Shown piece by piece: positions 1 to 9,290 of a stretch of DNA of 64,000 nucleotides; position 1 is the first letter of the stretch, and each line of letters opens with the position of its first letter. The notes beneath the pieces were generated by a model. It was given only the letters and a program-made list of their open reading frames with translations, searched no databases and was not told the origin of the DNA. A program made the translations under genes and the position numbers. Origin of the DNA: an uncultured Prevotellaceae bacterium (GTDB lineage Bacteria; Bacteroidota; Bacteroidia; Bacteroidales; Bacteroidaceae); assembly GCA_902776475.1 (NCBI GenBank), contig CACYQD010000001.1, positions 166,831-230,830 on the forward strand, read 5' to 3'.

Positions 1-2366
1 TTGACGGATCCTTCCACGTCAATGCCTCACAGGGCATTCCCGTCAACCGGCCCATACGCCTGAGGGGCGGCCAACTCATCATCCACCGCAACGGCAAGGA
101 CGACCACAGGCTGTTCAAGGTCATGTCTGGACTGTCGGTGCATGCCGACGGGGTGTCGTTCACAGGTTCCACCTCATCCACCGCCGGCTATTCCCTGCAT
201 TTCAGTGTCTTTTCCAACACCAGGTCTCATCAGGAGAAGGAACGCATCACCGGCGACCTGGGGACGTTGTCCTTCTCCCACTGCAAGATAAAGGACATCG
301 CCCTGTTGAGGATGACCCAAAAGGTGACCGACAGTTCCGGCCAGTATGCTGACGTGGGGGTGGACAGCATCCTCATCAAAGACAATGAATTCGACGTGAG
401 GACCTTCGCCACCATCAGTTTTGACGGTGGACTGATCAGAAAATCATGCGAGGTGGCGGGCAACAAGGTGACCAATCTCAGCGGCGTGTTCTTCAATCAC
501 AACACCACCCATGAAGGCGACTGGAAACAAAACACACGCAACGCCCCCATTCTCTTCCACGACAACCACATCACCACCGCGCAGCCGGCCTGCAACTATT
601 ATGTGTGCGCGCTCCTGGTCACATCCAGGTCGGCCCACGTTTATAATAATGTGTTTGAAAACTTCCTCGGCATCTGCTACACGCGGGGCGACTTCAAACT
701 GATGGACAGCCGCGACGACCTGCGTGACATCATTGTCAGGGAGGCCTCATGCACCAATGCCGGCGATGATCTGAAAGGCATCTACGGGGCTTGCCTGTAT
801 GAGGTCTATCTGTCGTGCGAGGAGGTGTATTTCCACGACAATCTCATCACCAACATGCTGGCTTATCGGTTGGCGGGCAACAGGACTCCTGAAACCAACC
901 CCAAGGTGTCGACCTGCTATGCCAAAAACTGCGCCCACATCAGCGGCCACGCACAAAAGAGAATCATCCGCAACAACCGTTGGGTGTGGGATGAGACCTA
1001 CTGCCGCAAACTCCTTGGCAACGCCTGGGAGACCCAATACAAACGACTCGCACGAGCCAAGGGAGAGACGCCCGTCGACAAGGAGACATGGATCAGGCAA
1101 CAATATTTCACAAGGCTGTTCAACTACGTCACCTCATTCGACGAAGTGGTGTTCAAAGACAATGAGGTCGACATCCGAGGCGGCAGCATCACGGGCATCT
1201 CACTGAAGGGGTCGCCCAACGCCATCGGAAGATTCGAGTTCTCCGGCAACGCCATCCGCGCCAACCAGATCACTGGGGCCCTGTGCAGGTTCCTGCCTCC
1301 GACCACAAGCAAGACCATCGAGGAAAGCCAACTCGACGCCGTGCACCATGACGGGAAGTCGCTGCGCCAGTGGATGAGGGCTGCCGACCCCAAGGCCGGA
1401 GGCAAAAACCTCCACGCCCACAGCATCAACAAGGAAGGTACGGCGGGATTTCTCGTGCGGTATGTGGCTCCTGGCGGAAAAGTCGTCAGGGCATACACCA
1501 CTCCCCTCGACAAGAACAAAAAAGCCACCCGCGTCAATACGTATTTCATCAACGATGACATCACGCTGACCGCCACGGAGAAAGACGACGGCACAGCACC
1601 TGTCTATCAGTTGGCGGAACAAAGCCACCCGGATGCCGTCATCTGCGACAACCGGATCCAACTCTCCGGCAACCCGATGCCCGTGATCCTATTCAGGGCC
1701 GTGTGCAACTATCCTTTCCAGGGCGAAGGGAGCCGACAGGCATACAGGCACTGGGTATATGGCAATATCACCGTGGAGCGCAACCACATCTCCGGGGCCA
1801 ACTATATCATCGACCCCGGCCGCGCCAAATCACTGAGTGAGCGGGGTAATACCTGTCAACCGACGAAGGGAGGAACGAAACGGAAACCATCCATCCTCGA
1901 CATCCGCAACTTCACCCAACAGACCGTGGCCACGACCATCCTGCCCGCCAACAACCATGAGGACTACCAACTGCGGATCTTCCTGGATGGGTTGAAGGGC
2001 ACGCACGTCTATCAAACCGCCTTTGAGCACACTCCGTCCCATCCGCTTTCTTTCATGATGTACCACGACGGCGACAAGTCCTATCACCTGTCGGTGGAAT
2101 ACAAAGTCAAAGGCAAGAAAAAGAACAGGGAACTCACTTTTGGCAAAAAAGGGACAACCACTGTCGTCACGGGGATGAAAAACGGCAAGAAAACCTCTCA
2201 TTCCCTCCCCAAGAACAACAGCAGACAGAAAATCGTAGATGATGACCTCACCATCTCCATCGAAACTTACAACCCCACAACGGCCATGACCGTCATCCAC
2301 CTGCACAACAAAGCCGAAGGCAAGCAGATTGACGGACCTGTCACCATCAGATGGAGCAACCGATGA
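1..2366 (+). CDS. Parallel beta-helix (pectate-lyase-fold-like) protein, 5' end outside window
   Basis: The reading frame is open from base 3, with no stop before the first internal ATG at 123, so the true start lies upstream of the window. About 788 residues are visible. They contain many short strand-turn units ending in Asn-rich turns, such as FHDNHIT, HVYNNVF, YFHDNLI, IIRNNRW, VFKDNEV, FSGNAI and ICDNRI, spaced roughly as in right-handed parallel beta-helix proteins. The last 150 residues are Lys-rich and look like a separate beta domain. Pectate lyases, polysaccharide-modifying enzymes and adhesins all use this fold. No catalytic signature was recognised, so the substrate is unknown. 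The window's pectin and arabinan genes make a polysaccharide role plausible, but that is inference. It converges on the next gene with only 9 bp between stops. Confidence 0.7.
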   Translation, partial: DGSFHVNASQGIPVNRPIRLRGGQLIIHRNGKDDHRLFKVMSGLSVHADGVSFTGSTSSTAGYSLHFSVFSNTRSHQEKERITGDLGTLSFSHCKIKDIALLRMTQKVTDSSGQYADVGVDSILIKDNEFDVRTFATISFDGGLIRKSCEVAGNKVTNLSGVFFNHNTTHEGDWKQNTRNAPILFHDNHITTAQPACNYYVCALLVTSRSAHVYNNVFENFLGICYTRGDFKLMDSRDDLRDIIVREASCTNAGDDLKGIYGACLYEVYLSCEEVYFHDNLITNMLAYRLAGNRTPETNPKVSTCYAKNCAHISGHAQKRIIRNNRWVWDETYCRKLLGNAWETQYKRLARAKGETPVDKETWIRQQYFTRLFNYVTSFDEVVFKDNEVDIRGGSITGISLKGSPNAIGRFEFSGNAIRANQITGALCRFLPPTTSKTIEESQLDAVHHDGKSLRQWMRAADPKAGGKNLHAHSINKEGTAGFLVRYVAPGGKVVRAYTTPLDKNKKATRVNTYFINDDITLTATEKDDGTAPVYQLAEQSHPDAVICDNRIQLSGNPMPVILFRAVCNYPFQGEGSRQAYRHWVYGNITVERNHISGANYIIDPGRAKSLSERGNTCQPTKGGTKRKPSILDIRNFTQQTVATTILPANNHEDYQLRIFLDGLKGTHVYQTAFEHTPSHPLSFMMYHDGDKSYHLSVEYKVKGKKKNRELTFGKKGTTTVVTGMKNGKKTSHSLPKNNSRQKIVDDDLTISIETYNPTTAMTVIHLHNKAEGKQIDGPVTIRWSNR

Positions 2367-2375
2367 GGGCTTTCG

Positions 2376-2804
2376 TCATCCGGCTACGATATGGAAAGCC
2401 CCTGTCATGTAGATGCCCAGTTTCAGCGAATAGTCAAACTCGCCGACTTGATTCCAAGGAGCATTGTAATAGGTCTTCTCCTTCAATACCACATCATTCT
2501 TATCATAGTATTTCCTGGAGACAATCCGATAGGTGAGCAGAGGCTCATCAAACTCATAGAGCACCTCCGCCCTTACGGCTTTGCCGATTACGCCATCAGC
2601 CTTGGCATCCTTCTTGCAAGCTTTCTTGTTCTTGTAGTCGTAACGCACCCATAACAGGTAGCTTTTTGGCAAGCGGTCCACGCAGTCGCTGGCGTTCACC
2701 ACCTTCGTCTCATCTTCCACCACCAACTTGTATGTCTTCACCTGTGCGGAAGCCGCAGTGCAGAACAGCACCATGCATAACAAGGAAAAAATCAATTTTT
2801 TCAT
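2376..2804 (-). CDS. Small secreted protein of unknown function
   Basis: This 142-residue protein has a clear signal peptide (MKKLIFSLLCMVLFCTAASA followed by Q), so export to the periplasm or cell surface is expected. The mature part of about 120 residues is rich in Lys, Tyr and Val and looks like a small beta-sheet domain. No family was recognised. It lies 45 bp downstream of the C10 protease gene on the same strand and no separate promoter was seen, so it may be cotranscribed with it. In other bacteria a small protein beside a C10 protease can be its inhibitor (Spi next to SpeB). No resemblance to the protease propeptide was noticed here, so that role is only a possibility. Confidence 0.6.
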   Translation of the reverse strand: MKKLIFSLLCMVLFCTAASAQVKTYKLVVEDETKVVNASDCVDRLPKSYLLWVRYDYKNKKACKKDAKADGVIGKAVRAEVLYEFDEPLLTYRIVSRKYYDKNDVVLKEKTYYNAPWNQVGEFDYSLKLGIYMTGAFHIVAG

Positions 2805-2849
2805 AAATTATCTTTGAATGGTTCACAAATTTCTATCACAAAAGGGGTT

Positions 2850-5800
2850 CTAATCTTTGGGAGCCGGGATCAACATATCGATGACCTGCATCACGTCGGT
2901 CACGGAAACGGTTTCATCCGAGTTGACATCAGCATTGGCAACGTCAAACACGAGGGGTTCCTCACCCAAAATGTAGGACACCATCAGCAAGACATCCGTC
3001 ATGTTGACCACGCCATTCCGATCGACATCACCTGCCAACCTCCGGTTGATGAACAGCGACGTGGGCGTGACTGGAACTGCGGTTTCGGCGATGATATAGG
3101 CATCGCCGGCTCTCACGGTGACATTCTCGGTCAGTTGGAAGGCATCACCCACCGCATTGATGACATAGGCGGAAGCAAGCGTCTGGTCTGCCGTTGTCGC
3201 CACGAAGCGGTAACCATCCACACTTTTGGATGAGGCCGCAGTCTTTTGGATCCTGACATTGGAGGCCACAAGTTTCAAGGGCTTCTCACTCATCTCCTCA
3301 GGCACGCCGATGATGTATGGTTCGTTGGCCTTCCAGTTTCTGACTGTCTTGAAAGTAAGGTGCTCACCATCAACCCCTTCCAGACTTCTCACCCAAAAGC
3401 CATCTTCGTCATCGCCGGTCCAATGATATTCCTCATCGTCTATCATCATTTTCTGAACCGTATAAGGCAAAGAGACGGTCTCCCAACCCACATACTCATC
3501 GCACGCAGCATGGGGAGTACGGATATAGCAGATCTCTTCATCCACCTCAAAACTGGTCGGGACATAATAGGCATATCCCTGTTGCCAAACGATGTCACCC
3601 ACAGCCTTGTAGCCCTTGACCACGTTTTTCTCCGCCAATGTCGCAGGAATGTCAGCATCCTGGTCAAGGAAATAGAGGGTATTGGGATTGTCATTGGGTG
3701 TGAGTTGCACATCAGTGAGGGTGGAACCCGTAAACCGCACAGCTACTGCAGATGGCGAGATGGTGGTGCTCGCAGCAAGTTCCCTCGCCTGCCGCACGCC
3801 ATAGGCATCCCACTCCTCATAGCCGACTGTCACGGTGTAGGGAGAGTCTTCGCTGCCAATCGTATTGGAGTATTCGTCCAGCGACACATCAAACCAGATC
3901 TCGCTGCCATAACTCAGGTTTGGACAACTGACCGTGACCTCACGGGTCTCACCTGCATGCAACGTCACCCGCTGCCTCACAACCCTGGGGTCAGGACGGT
4001 CACCCTCTTCTGCACTGAAGAAGTTGACGACGAGCGACACGAATCCCGTCCAGGATTCCTCTGACCCGTTGTGGAGTGTGACGGCCGCCTCGGCGGTATT
4101 GCCAAACATCCTGTGGTTCTCCTCGTCCAGACTCCTCACCACGCAACTGGTCACCTCAGGAGCGGCCGTGACAGGAGGATCGACGAAGGTGAAGGCCTCG
4201 TTCTCGTAGATCACCTCTCTTGACTCACCGACAATAATCTTCAGGTCAACAGGATTCTTACTGGTATTGAACATGAAATCGACGACATCCTGGTGATTCA
4301 CTGTAAGTTGCAGGTTCTCACTTCTCAGGCAAGTCCCATCGACATACAACTGGATTGGACCACAGAAATCATAAGGGCCGTCATTTTCTATCGTCGCACG
4401 GATTTGCTTAAACGAACTATGGTCATACTGTTGCTCGACTTTGATCACATCCAGGGTGGTGTGCAGCATGACGCTGGAAAAAGTGGCCTTGCCGTCGGCG
4501 ATGGTCACATTCATGAAAATCCGCTCGCTGTCGGTGTCAAACTTCCAGTTCTCCTCATCTCCGGCTTTGCAGACACACTTGATCTGATATTCACCATCGG
4601 GCAGGTCCTTGCCAAGGTCACAGAGTGAGACCGGGTTGCGGAACCGCATATCGTAACTGGAGTAAAGAATGCCCTCGGCCAAATATTGCACTTGCAGCAC
4701 CTCATCGCCCTGACACAAGGCTAAGCCCAGGGCATAATGATACGTCACTGGTACACGGAAAGTATTATTCACACTGATGTCGGAAAACGAAGCCCCGGTG
4801 TATTCCAACTCTGACGTGGAACCCGCCAAAGAGAGATCCACGACCTGCACAATAGGGGGTCGCAAACCCTCTGGCTCCGTCTCCAAGACGCTCGGACTGA
4901 TGCCAAAGATCATCATCTGCTGGGTGGAGAAACCATAAGAGAGGTTACTGCCGCCGATTCCCTGTGCGGTAGGGTTGAGCGCCTGCAACCGGAAGAAACC
5001 GTCCGACATGCCATTCCATCCCCAGTTGATATGGAAAAGACCATTTCCGTCGTATCCGTCACAAACGAAGGCATGTCCTGCCCCATTGGAGTTCTGGGCC
5101 GCATAGAACACTGGCCGTCCGGCGGCCAGTTCGGCATAAACGAGTTCCTCCCACTCCTCATCAGAATACGCACTCCTGCTGGCGCTGAGCGCAGGATTGG
5201 CATAGCCGAAATACGTGTTGAGCGCATCAGCGCTTTTCATGGCGTCGGCGCCCGAACTGGTTACGTCATAACTCATCTTCACAGCATGGCCGCAGTAAAG
5301 CATCAGGTCGGCCACAGCGAGATTGGCAGGGCTTTCTGAATTATCTTTTTTGTCGTAGCTGAGCTGCATCCTGCCCCAGTCAAAGATGATGGGATCGAGC
5401 TCAGGATAATAGGAATAAGCAGGAATCGTGTCCGTCTCTTCCTGAGGCCACTTGTGGTAATACATGATCTGAGCCAGGGCGGTGGCCACACATCCTGTGA
5501 CAGCTGAACTGCCGGATGTCGTCTGGCATCTCATGTTGTATGGGTTGTCCTGTCCCCAAGTCGTCTCTATCAAGGGGGCGACCTCCATCCTGGATATTTC
5601 CAGACCAGTGGCAGATGTCCTAGCCGTCCGTCTCTTACCTTCCACAGGATGCTGCTGGACCCACTCGATTTCCTCGGCATAGCCATCAAGCCAGGTCCTC
5701 ATGTTGTCGGGAATATGAGCCAGGTCAAAACTACCCCGGTCGGAATAGCCGAGGATTTCCTCCGCGTCATCGTCTCCGGAAACGATGACGAAACCGCCAT

Positions 5801-6020
5801 CATCTCCTCTGTTGAAAACATAATAATAAGGCTGACTGCCTGCGCCTCCTTTACCGATGGTTTTCTGCCGTCCCTGCATGGCCAATGTCAAGGCCTGGCC
5901 TTGCAGGTTTCGGGAAGCGAGGAATGCCTCTGCCTTCATGGCCGCCTGGCGGCTGCTGACCGGAGAGGCCTGCAGAATGGCGGAAACAAATATAAAGAGC
6001 AACAATGCCGTTTTTCTCAT
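2850..6020 (-). CDS. C10 family cysteine protease (streptopain/interpain-like) with dockerin-like C-terminus
   Basis: This 1056-residue secreted protease starts with a signal peptide (about 1-18) and a propeptide-like region (about 20-140), followed by a C10 peptidase domain (about 145-365). The catalytic Cys177 lies in VTGCVATALAQ and the catalytic His316 in GHAFVCDGY, followed by the family's NWGWNG motif near 332-337. Several beta-sandwich-like segments follow. The last 60 residues hold two dockerin-type calcium-binding repeats (DVDRNGVVNMTDVLLM and DVNSDETVSVTDVMQV). C10 enzymes include SpeB of Streptococcus and interpain A of Prevotella intermedia, which cleave host proteins. A full consensus promoter lies 73-104 bp upstream. 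All key residues are present, so it is probably active. Confidence 0.93.
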   Translation of the reverse strand: MRKTALLLFIFVSAILQASPVSSRQAAMKAEAFLASRNLQGQALTLAMQGRQKTIGKGGAGSQPYYYVFNRGDDGGFVIVSGDDDAEEILGYSDRGSFDLAHIPDNMRTWLDGYAEEIEWVQQHPVEGKRRTARTSATGLEISRMEVAPLIETTWGQDNPYNMRCQTTSGSSAVTGCVATALAQIMYYHKWPQEETDTIPAYSYYPELDPIIFDWGRMQLSYDKKDNSESPANLAVADLMLYCGHAVKMSYDVTSSGADAMKSADALNTYFGYANPALSASRSAYSDEEWEELVYAELAAGRPVFYAAQNSNGAGHAFVCDGYDGNGLFHINWGWNGMSDGFFRLQALNPTAQGIGGSNLSYGFSTQQMMIFGISPSVLETEPEGLRPPIVQVVDLSLAGSTSELEYTGASFSDISVNNTFRVPVTYHYALGLALCQGDEVLQVQYLAEGILYSSYDMRFRNPVSLCDLGKDLPDGEYQIKCVCKAGDEENWKFDTDSERIFMNVTIADGKATFSSVMLHTTLDVIKVEQQYDHSSFKQIRATIENDGPYDFCGPIQLYVDGTCLRSENLQLTVNHQDVVDFMFNTSKNPVDLKIIVGESREVIYENEAFTFVDPPVTAAPEVTSCVVRSLDEENHRMFGNTAEAAVTLHNGSEESWTGFVSLVVNFFSAEEGDRPDPRVVRQRVTLHAGETREVTVSCPNLSYGSEIWFDVSLDEYSNTIGSEDSPYTVTVGYEEWDAYGVRQARELAASTTISPSAVAVRFTGSTLTDVQLTPNDNPNTLYFLDQDADIPATLAEKNVVKGYKAVGDIVWQQGYAYYVPTSFEVDEEICYIRTPHAACDEYVGWETVSLPYTVQKMMIDDEEYHWTGDDEDGFWVRSLEGVDGEHLTFKTVRNWKANEPYIIGVPEEMSEKPLKLVASNVRIQKTAASSKSVDGYRFVATTADQTLASAYVINAVGDAFQLTENVTVRAGDAYIIAETAVPVTPTSLFINRRLAGDVDRNGVVNMTDVLLMVSYILGEEPLVFDVANADVNSDETVSVTDVMQVIDMLIPAPKD

Positions 6021-6092
6021 TGGAAAAGGTTTTATTGGTCATCAACACCCACATCGGCATCCTTCATGATTACGCAGGGTATTAATTGCTTG

Positions 6093-6124
6093 CAAAACTA
6101 ATCAAAAAGCAAGAAAAAACCAAA
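6093..6124 (-). promoter_or_regulatory. Bacteroidetes-type promoter of the C10 protease gene
   Basis: Read on the minus strand, TTTG (6124-6121) is followed after exactly 20 bp by TAGTTTTG (6100-6093), matching the Bacteroidetes housekeeping form TTTG-N19/20-TAnnTTTG. Transcription should begin near 6088, giving a leader of about 68 nt before the ATG at 6020. Confidence 0.75.
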
Positions 6125-6359
6125 CAATAGCACACAAACCTGTATCGTTTTCAGATAAAAAACGTATTTTTGCAAAAAGAAAGCTTTTGGCATGGCCAAT
6201 TCAATAAAAATCACTAATTTTGCGCTATATTCGGTTAAAAAACAGACAAAAGCGGCTACATTTGACCCAAAAGTGATGAAAAGCACTTGAAATGCCGGCA
6301 TCAGTCCATGATCAAGCTAACATAAATCAATTATCAATCATAAAAAAATACTTATAAGG
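6125..6359. other. AT-rich intergenic region upstream of the OmpA-family gene
   Basis: This region between divergent genes has no credible coding sequence. It carries three plus-strand matches to the TAnnTTTG minus-7 box: TATTTTTG (6165-6172), TAATTTTG (6215-6222) and TACATTTG (6257-6264). None has a TTTG box at the 19-20 bp spacing, so which one drives the OmpA gene cannot be decided by eye. Confidence 0.4.
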
Positions 6360-7520
6360 ATGGAAACAAAGCGATTTCTCTTGGCTACCGCAGCCACCAT
6401 ACTGATGGCGCTCTCAGCCAACGCACAAAACAGGGACTGGAAATCATATTCCTACCTTGAGGCCCAAGGTGGACTGCAGATCACGCCCACCAATGCGCCG
6501 AAAGACAAACTGATCACCCCCACGGCAGCCCTTTCGTTCGGACATTTCTTCACACCCGTCGTAGGTATGCGCCTGCATGTCAATGCCTGGCAGTCGAAAA
6601 GCGGATTCGAGGACATCGACCAATACTACAAATGGAAATACGTCACTCCCGACCTCGACCTCATGATCAATCTGAGCAACCTGATCGGCAGAAGCAAGGA
6701 CCATGCGCTCAACCTGATTCTTTTAGGAGGTGCCGGTGTCAGCTACGCCTGGGACAATGACGAACTCTTCGCCCTCAACATGCCGGTCACCGCCGCTCCT
6801 CTGGCTTGGAAAGACAACCGTCTGAGCCACAATTTCCGTGCAGGTCTGCGCTTGGAGACCAACATGCAGAAACCCCTTGGCCTGAGCCTTGAGGTGAACG
6901 CCAACTCCCTCGACGACCGTTTCAACTCGAAAATGAGCAGCAGGGATGACTGGATGTTCACAGCCATGCTCGGTCTGAATTTCCGCTTCGGACACAAAGC
7001 ACAGAAGAAGCGCGTGACCGTTCGCGAAATCGAGGAGGAAATCGAAGAGGAAGTGCCTGAGACCATCGTCGTCAAGGAGAAGCGCCCCGTCACCAAGACG
7101 GAGAAGGTAAAATTCCACAAGGAGGTGTTCTACGCCATCCGCGTGAGCGATAACGAGACACCCAGCGCCATCATGGAACAAGCCGCCAAATTCATGAACG
7201 AGAATCCGAAGAGCGTCCTCTATGTGGTGGGTTATGCTGACAAGGGAACGGGCAACCCCAAACTCAACCAGATGTATGCCCAGCGGCGTGCAGAGACCTT
7301 CAAGAAAGACCTTGTCGAGCGCCATAGCATCGATCCGGAGCGCGTCATCATCGACTCCAAAGGCGACACCGTACAGCCGTTTGCCGAGAACGACAAGAAC
7401 CGTTGCGTGATCGTTGACGCCGAAGGCTTCCGCGATGTGACAGAATATGAGGAAGTGGAGGTCAAGAAGGAGGTCATGAAGAAAGTGAAGCGCATCGTCA
7501 AGCGCCAAGTGACGGAATAA
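6360..7520 (+). CDS. OmpA family outer-membrane protein
   Basis: This 386-residue protein has a signal peptide (1-23, ending ANAQ). A beta-barrel region covers about 24-212, with the alternating aromatic strands and terminal Phe typical of an outer-membrane barrel. A very charged linker (about 217-253, rich in Glu then Lys) leads to an OmpA C-terminal peptidoglycan-binding domain (about 255-355, with LYVVGYADKGTGNPKLN and NQMYAQRRAETFKKDL). The tail is Glu/Lys-rich and resembles the linker. Such proteins tie the outer membrane to peptidoglycan. The repeated acidic-basic linkers are unusual beside classical OmpA. The next gene starts 29 bp downstream on the same strand and is probably in the same operon. 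Confidence 0.9.
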   Translation: METKRFLLATAATILMALSANAQNRDWKSYSYLEAQGGLQITPTNAPKDKLITPTAALSFGHFFTPVVGMRLHVNAWQSKSGFEDIDQYYKWKYVTPDLDLMINLSNLIGRSKDHALNLILLGGAGVSYAWDNDELFALNMPVTAAPLAWKDNRLSHNFRAGLRLETNMQKPLGLSLEVNANSLDDRFNSKMSSRDDWMFTAMLGLNFRFGHKAQKKRVTVREIEEEIEEEVPETIVVKEKRPVTKTEKVKFHKEVFYAIRVSDNETPSAIMEQAAKFMNENPKSVLYVVGYADKGTGNPKLNQMYAQRRAETFKKDLVERHSIDPERVIIDSKGDTVQPFAENDKNRCVIVDAEGFRDVTEYEEVEVKKEVMKKVKRIVKRQVTE

Positions 7521-7549
7521 CATTTTCATTCACTTTAACTGAAAAGGAT

Positions 7550-8422
7550 ATGCCACACCTTTTAGACGTTGCTCCGATACCTTCCCCACTGCCATCTGGA
7601 TGCAGTTGCAGCAACCACTCACAATTCCAGATCGACACGCTGCAGAATGTCAGGAATGTCATTCCCGACAGCCTCAACAATTCCATTGATGCGATGAACG
7701 ACAGCCTCTCCGCAGTCCTGCCTATCGCAGGCGGACAAGATGGCGGCACAGGAGGTACAACCATGCTGATTGTCATGCTCGCCATCGTTGCCCTTATCCT
7801 CTGGACCGTCTTCGGGCTCTCCAAGTCATCGGACGGAAAAAAACTCAACATCCGACACACGCTGCCCAGCATCCTCATGGGTCTGTTTCTCTTGCCGTTC
7901 ATGACGGGTTGTGACTTCATCAAGGGCAAACCCGAAAAACCGCTCCCCAACATCGACTCTCTGGTCGATGTGAAAGTGGAACAGCGCATGAAGGAGAAAG
8001 CCGCTGCTGACGCGCAACAGCTTCAGAAAGCCGACCCTGTCCCGGCGGATGAGGTCATCGCCGAGGACTTGGACGATGACGACTTCGTGGAAGACGATTT
8101 TGACGACATCGAGGAAAGCTTGGAAGGACATATCGGTCCCTATACCATCACCATGAACCTCGATGACCTCGACGATGCGGTCGAAGGCGACTACGCGGGC
8201 TACTACTATTACAACGACCGTCCGCAGTCAAAATTCAGATTGAGGATCGCGAAATTCGTAGCCATCAACGCCAAGGGCTCCATGGATCTGGTCTTGAAGG
8301 AATACTCGCCGCAGGGTGCTCATACCGGTACCTTCAACGGACAGTATGAATGCAGGGGCGACTACTATGCCGGAACCTTCACCAACAGCAAGGGACAGAA
8401 GTTCAAGTTTGAGGTGAGATGA
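7550..8422 (+). CDS. Membrane-anchored protein with internal lipobox-like segment, function unknown
   Basis: This 290-residue protein is preceded by AAAGGA, one of the better Shine-Dalgarno-like sequences here. It has no N-terminal signal peptide. Residues 1-70 are polar, and two hydrophobic segments follow (about 71-90 and 105-120). The second begins after a basic stretch (KKLNIRH) and ends in FMTGC-DF, exactly like a lipoprotein signal, with Cys121 as the potential lipidated residue. A highly acidic linker (about 145-185) leads to a C-terminal beta domain (about 190-290) that begins YAGYYYYND. No family was recognised. It follows the OmpA-family gene and precedes a lipoprotein gene, suggesting an envelope role. 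Confidence 0.7.
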   Translation: MPHLLDVAPIPSPLPSGCSCSNHSQFQIDTLQNVRNVIPDSLNNSIDAMNDSLSAVLPIAGGQDGGTGGTTMLIVMLAIVALILWTVFGLSKSSDGKKLNIRHTLPSILMGLFLLPFMTGCDFIKGKPEKPLPNIDSLVDVKVEQRMKEKAAADAQQLQKADPVPADEVIAEDLDDDDFVEDDFDDIEESLEGHIGPYTITMNLDDLDDAVEGDYAGYYYYNDRPQSKFRLRIAKFVAINAKGSMDLVLKEYSPQGAHTGTFNGQYECRGDYYAGTFTNSKGQKFKFEVR

Positions 8423-8537
8423 CCCTCCGATGTACTCAACGCTGGTTCTTCGCAGATGAGCATCAATGCCGGCAGAGCCAGGACACGGATATCGTCAAAA
8501 TGAAATCTGAAATTGAAACCTACAACAGAAAAAGCAA

Positions 8538-9290
8538 ATGAAAAAGAAATTATTATTCATCACACTGATCCAGGTCTCTCTTTTCTTGGGGGCTTGTGGA
8601 GACAAAAAACAGGAAGCACCCGCTCCGAGTGAGACCACCGAGGAGAAAGCCACCAGCAACACCAGCGAGGAAAACGCAGCCCAAGTGACTGAGGATGAGG
8701 ATGCATCTGCCACCGATTCTGAAATCGCCAATATCAAGAAGTTCTGGCAAGTCAAGAGTTTTGAGGTGGAACCTGGTGACATCACCCCGGGAATCCAGGA
8801 GTTTGCCCTGGCTTTCTGCAAGCAGTATCCCAAATTCATCTCCAACAAGACGTTGTCCGAATACCTCATTTCACCCAAGGAATACAATGAGGAAAAAACC
8901 GGCTATCATATTGATGACCAAACCCAAAACGGCTACATCTCTTCCTCGTCGATGGCACAGTACACGACTGCCTCGCGTTTCTGCTATTGGAAGCGCAACG
9001 ACGGCCACAGGCTCCTCGCCGTATGGCTTGAGGAAGAACATGAGAATGAAAGCGGAGAGCACCTGATCGCCTTCTATGACTATGACGTCGCAAATGATGT
9101 GATGAAACCAGAACCAGCTCTGACCGAATTGGTGGAGAATGCAATGAGTGATTTCGATGACTATGCCGTCGTACTTCCTGTTGAGGGCAAGAACATCGAA
9201 CTGAATGGCTACACTTATTCTGACGACTCCGCTGAGACGACGACCTACCAGATGATCTGGGACGGCCAGACTTTCAAAATCAAGAAATAG
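8538..9290 (+). CDS. Lipoprotein, function unknown
   Basis: This 250-residue protein has a lipoprotein signal (MKKKLLFITLIQVSLFLGAC, Cys20), followed by a Glu/Ala/Ser/Thr-rich disordered linker (about 24-58) and a globular domain of about 190 residues. The domain ends in YTYSDDSAETTTYQMIWDG, as in small envelope proteins that carry a trailing beta-hairpin. No domain family was recognised. The gene lies 115 bp after the preceding membrane protein, so it may have its own promoter, although no consensus box was found. Its stop codon directly abuts the stop of the convergent gene, with no space for a terminator between them. Confidence 0.75.
   Translation: MKKKLLFITLIQVSLFLGACGDKKQEAPAPSETTEEKATSNTSEENAAQVTEDEDASATDSEIANIKKFWQVKSFEVEPGDITPGIQEFALAFCKQYPKFISNKTLSEYLISPKEYNEEKTGYHIDDQTQNGYISSSSMAQYTTASRFCYWKRNDGHRLLAVWLEEEHENESGEHLIAFYDYDVANDVMKPEPALTELVENAMSDFDDYAVVLPVEGKNIELNGYTYSDDSAETTTYQMIWDGQTFKIKK

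Noticed and set aside
6098-6301. A 67-codon minus-strand frame in the gap before the OmpA gene
   Set aside because: AT-rich hydrophobic translation with no start context. It overlaps the clear promoter of the C10 protease gene, so it is intergenic.
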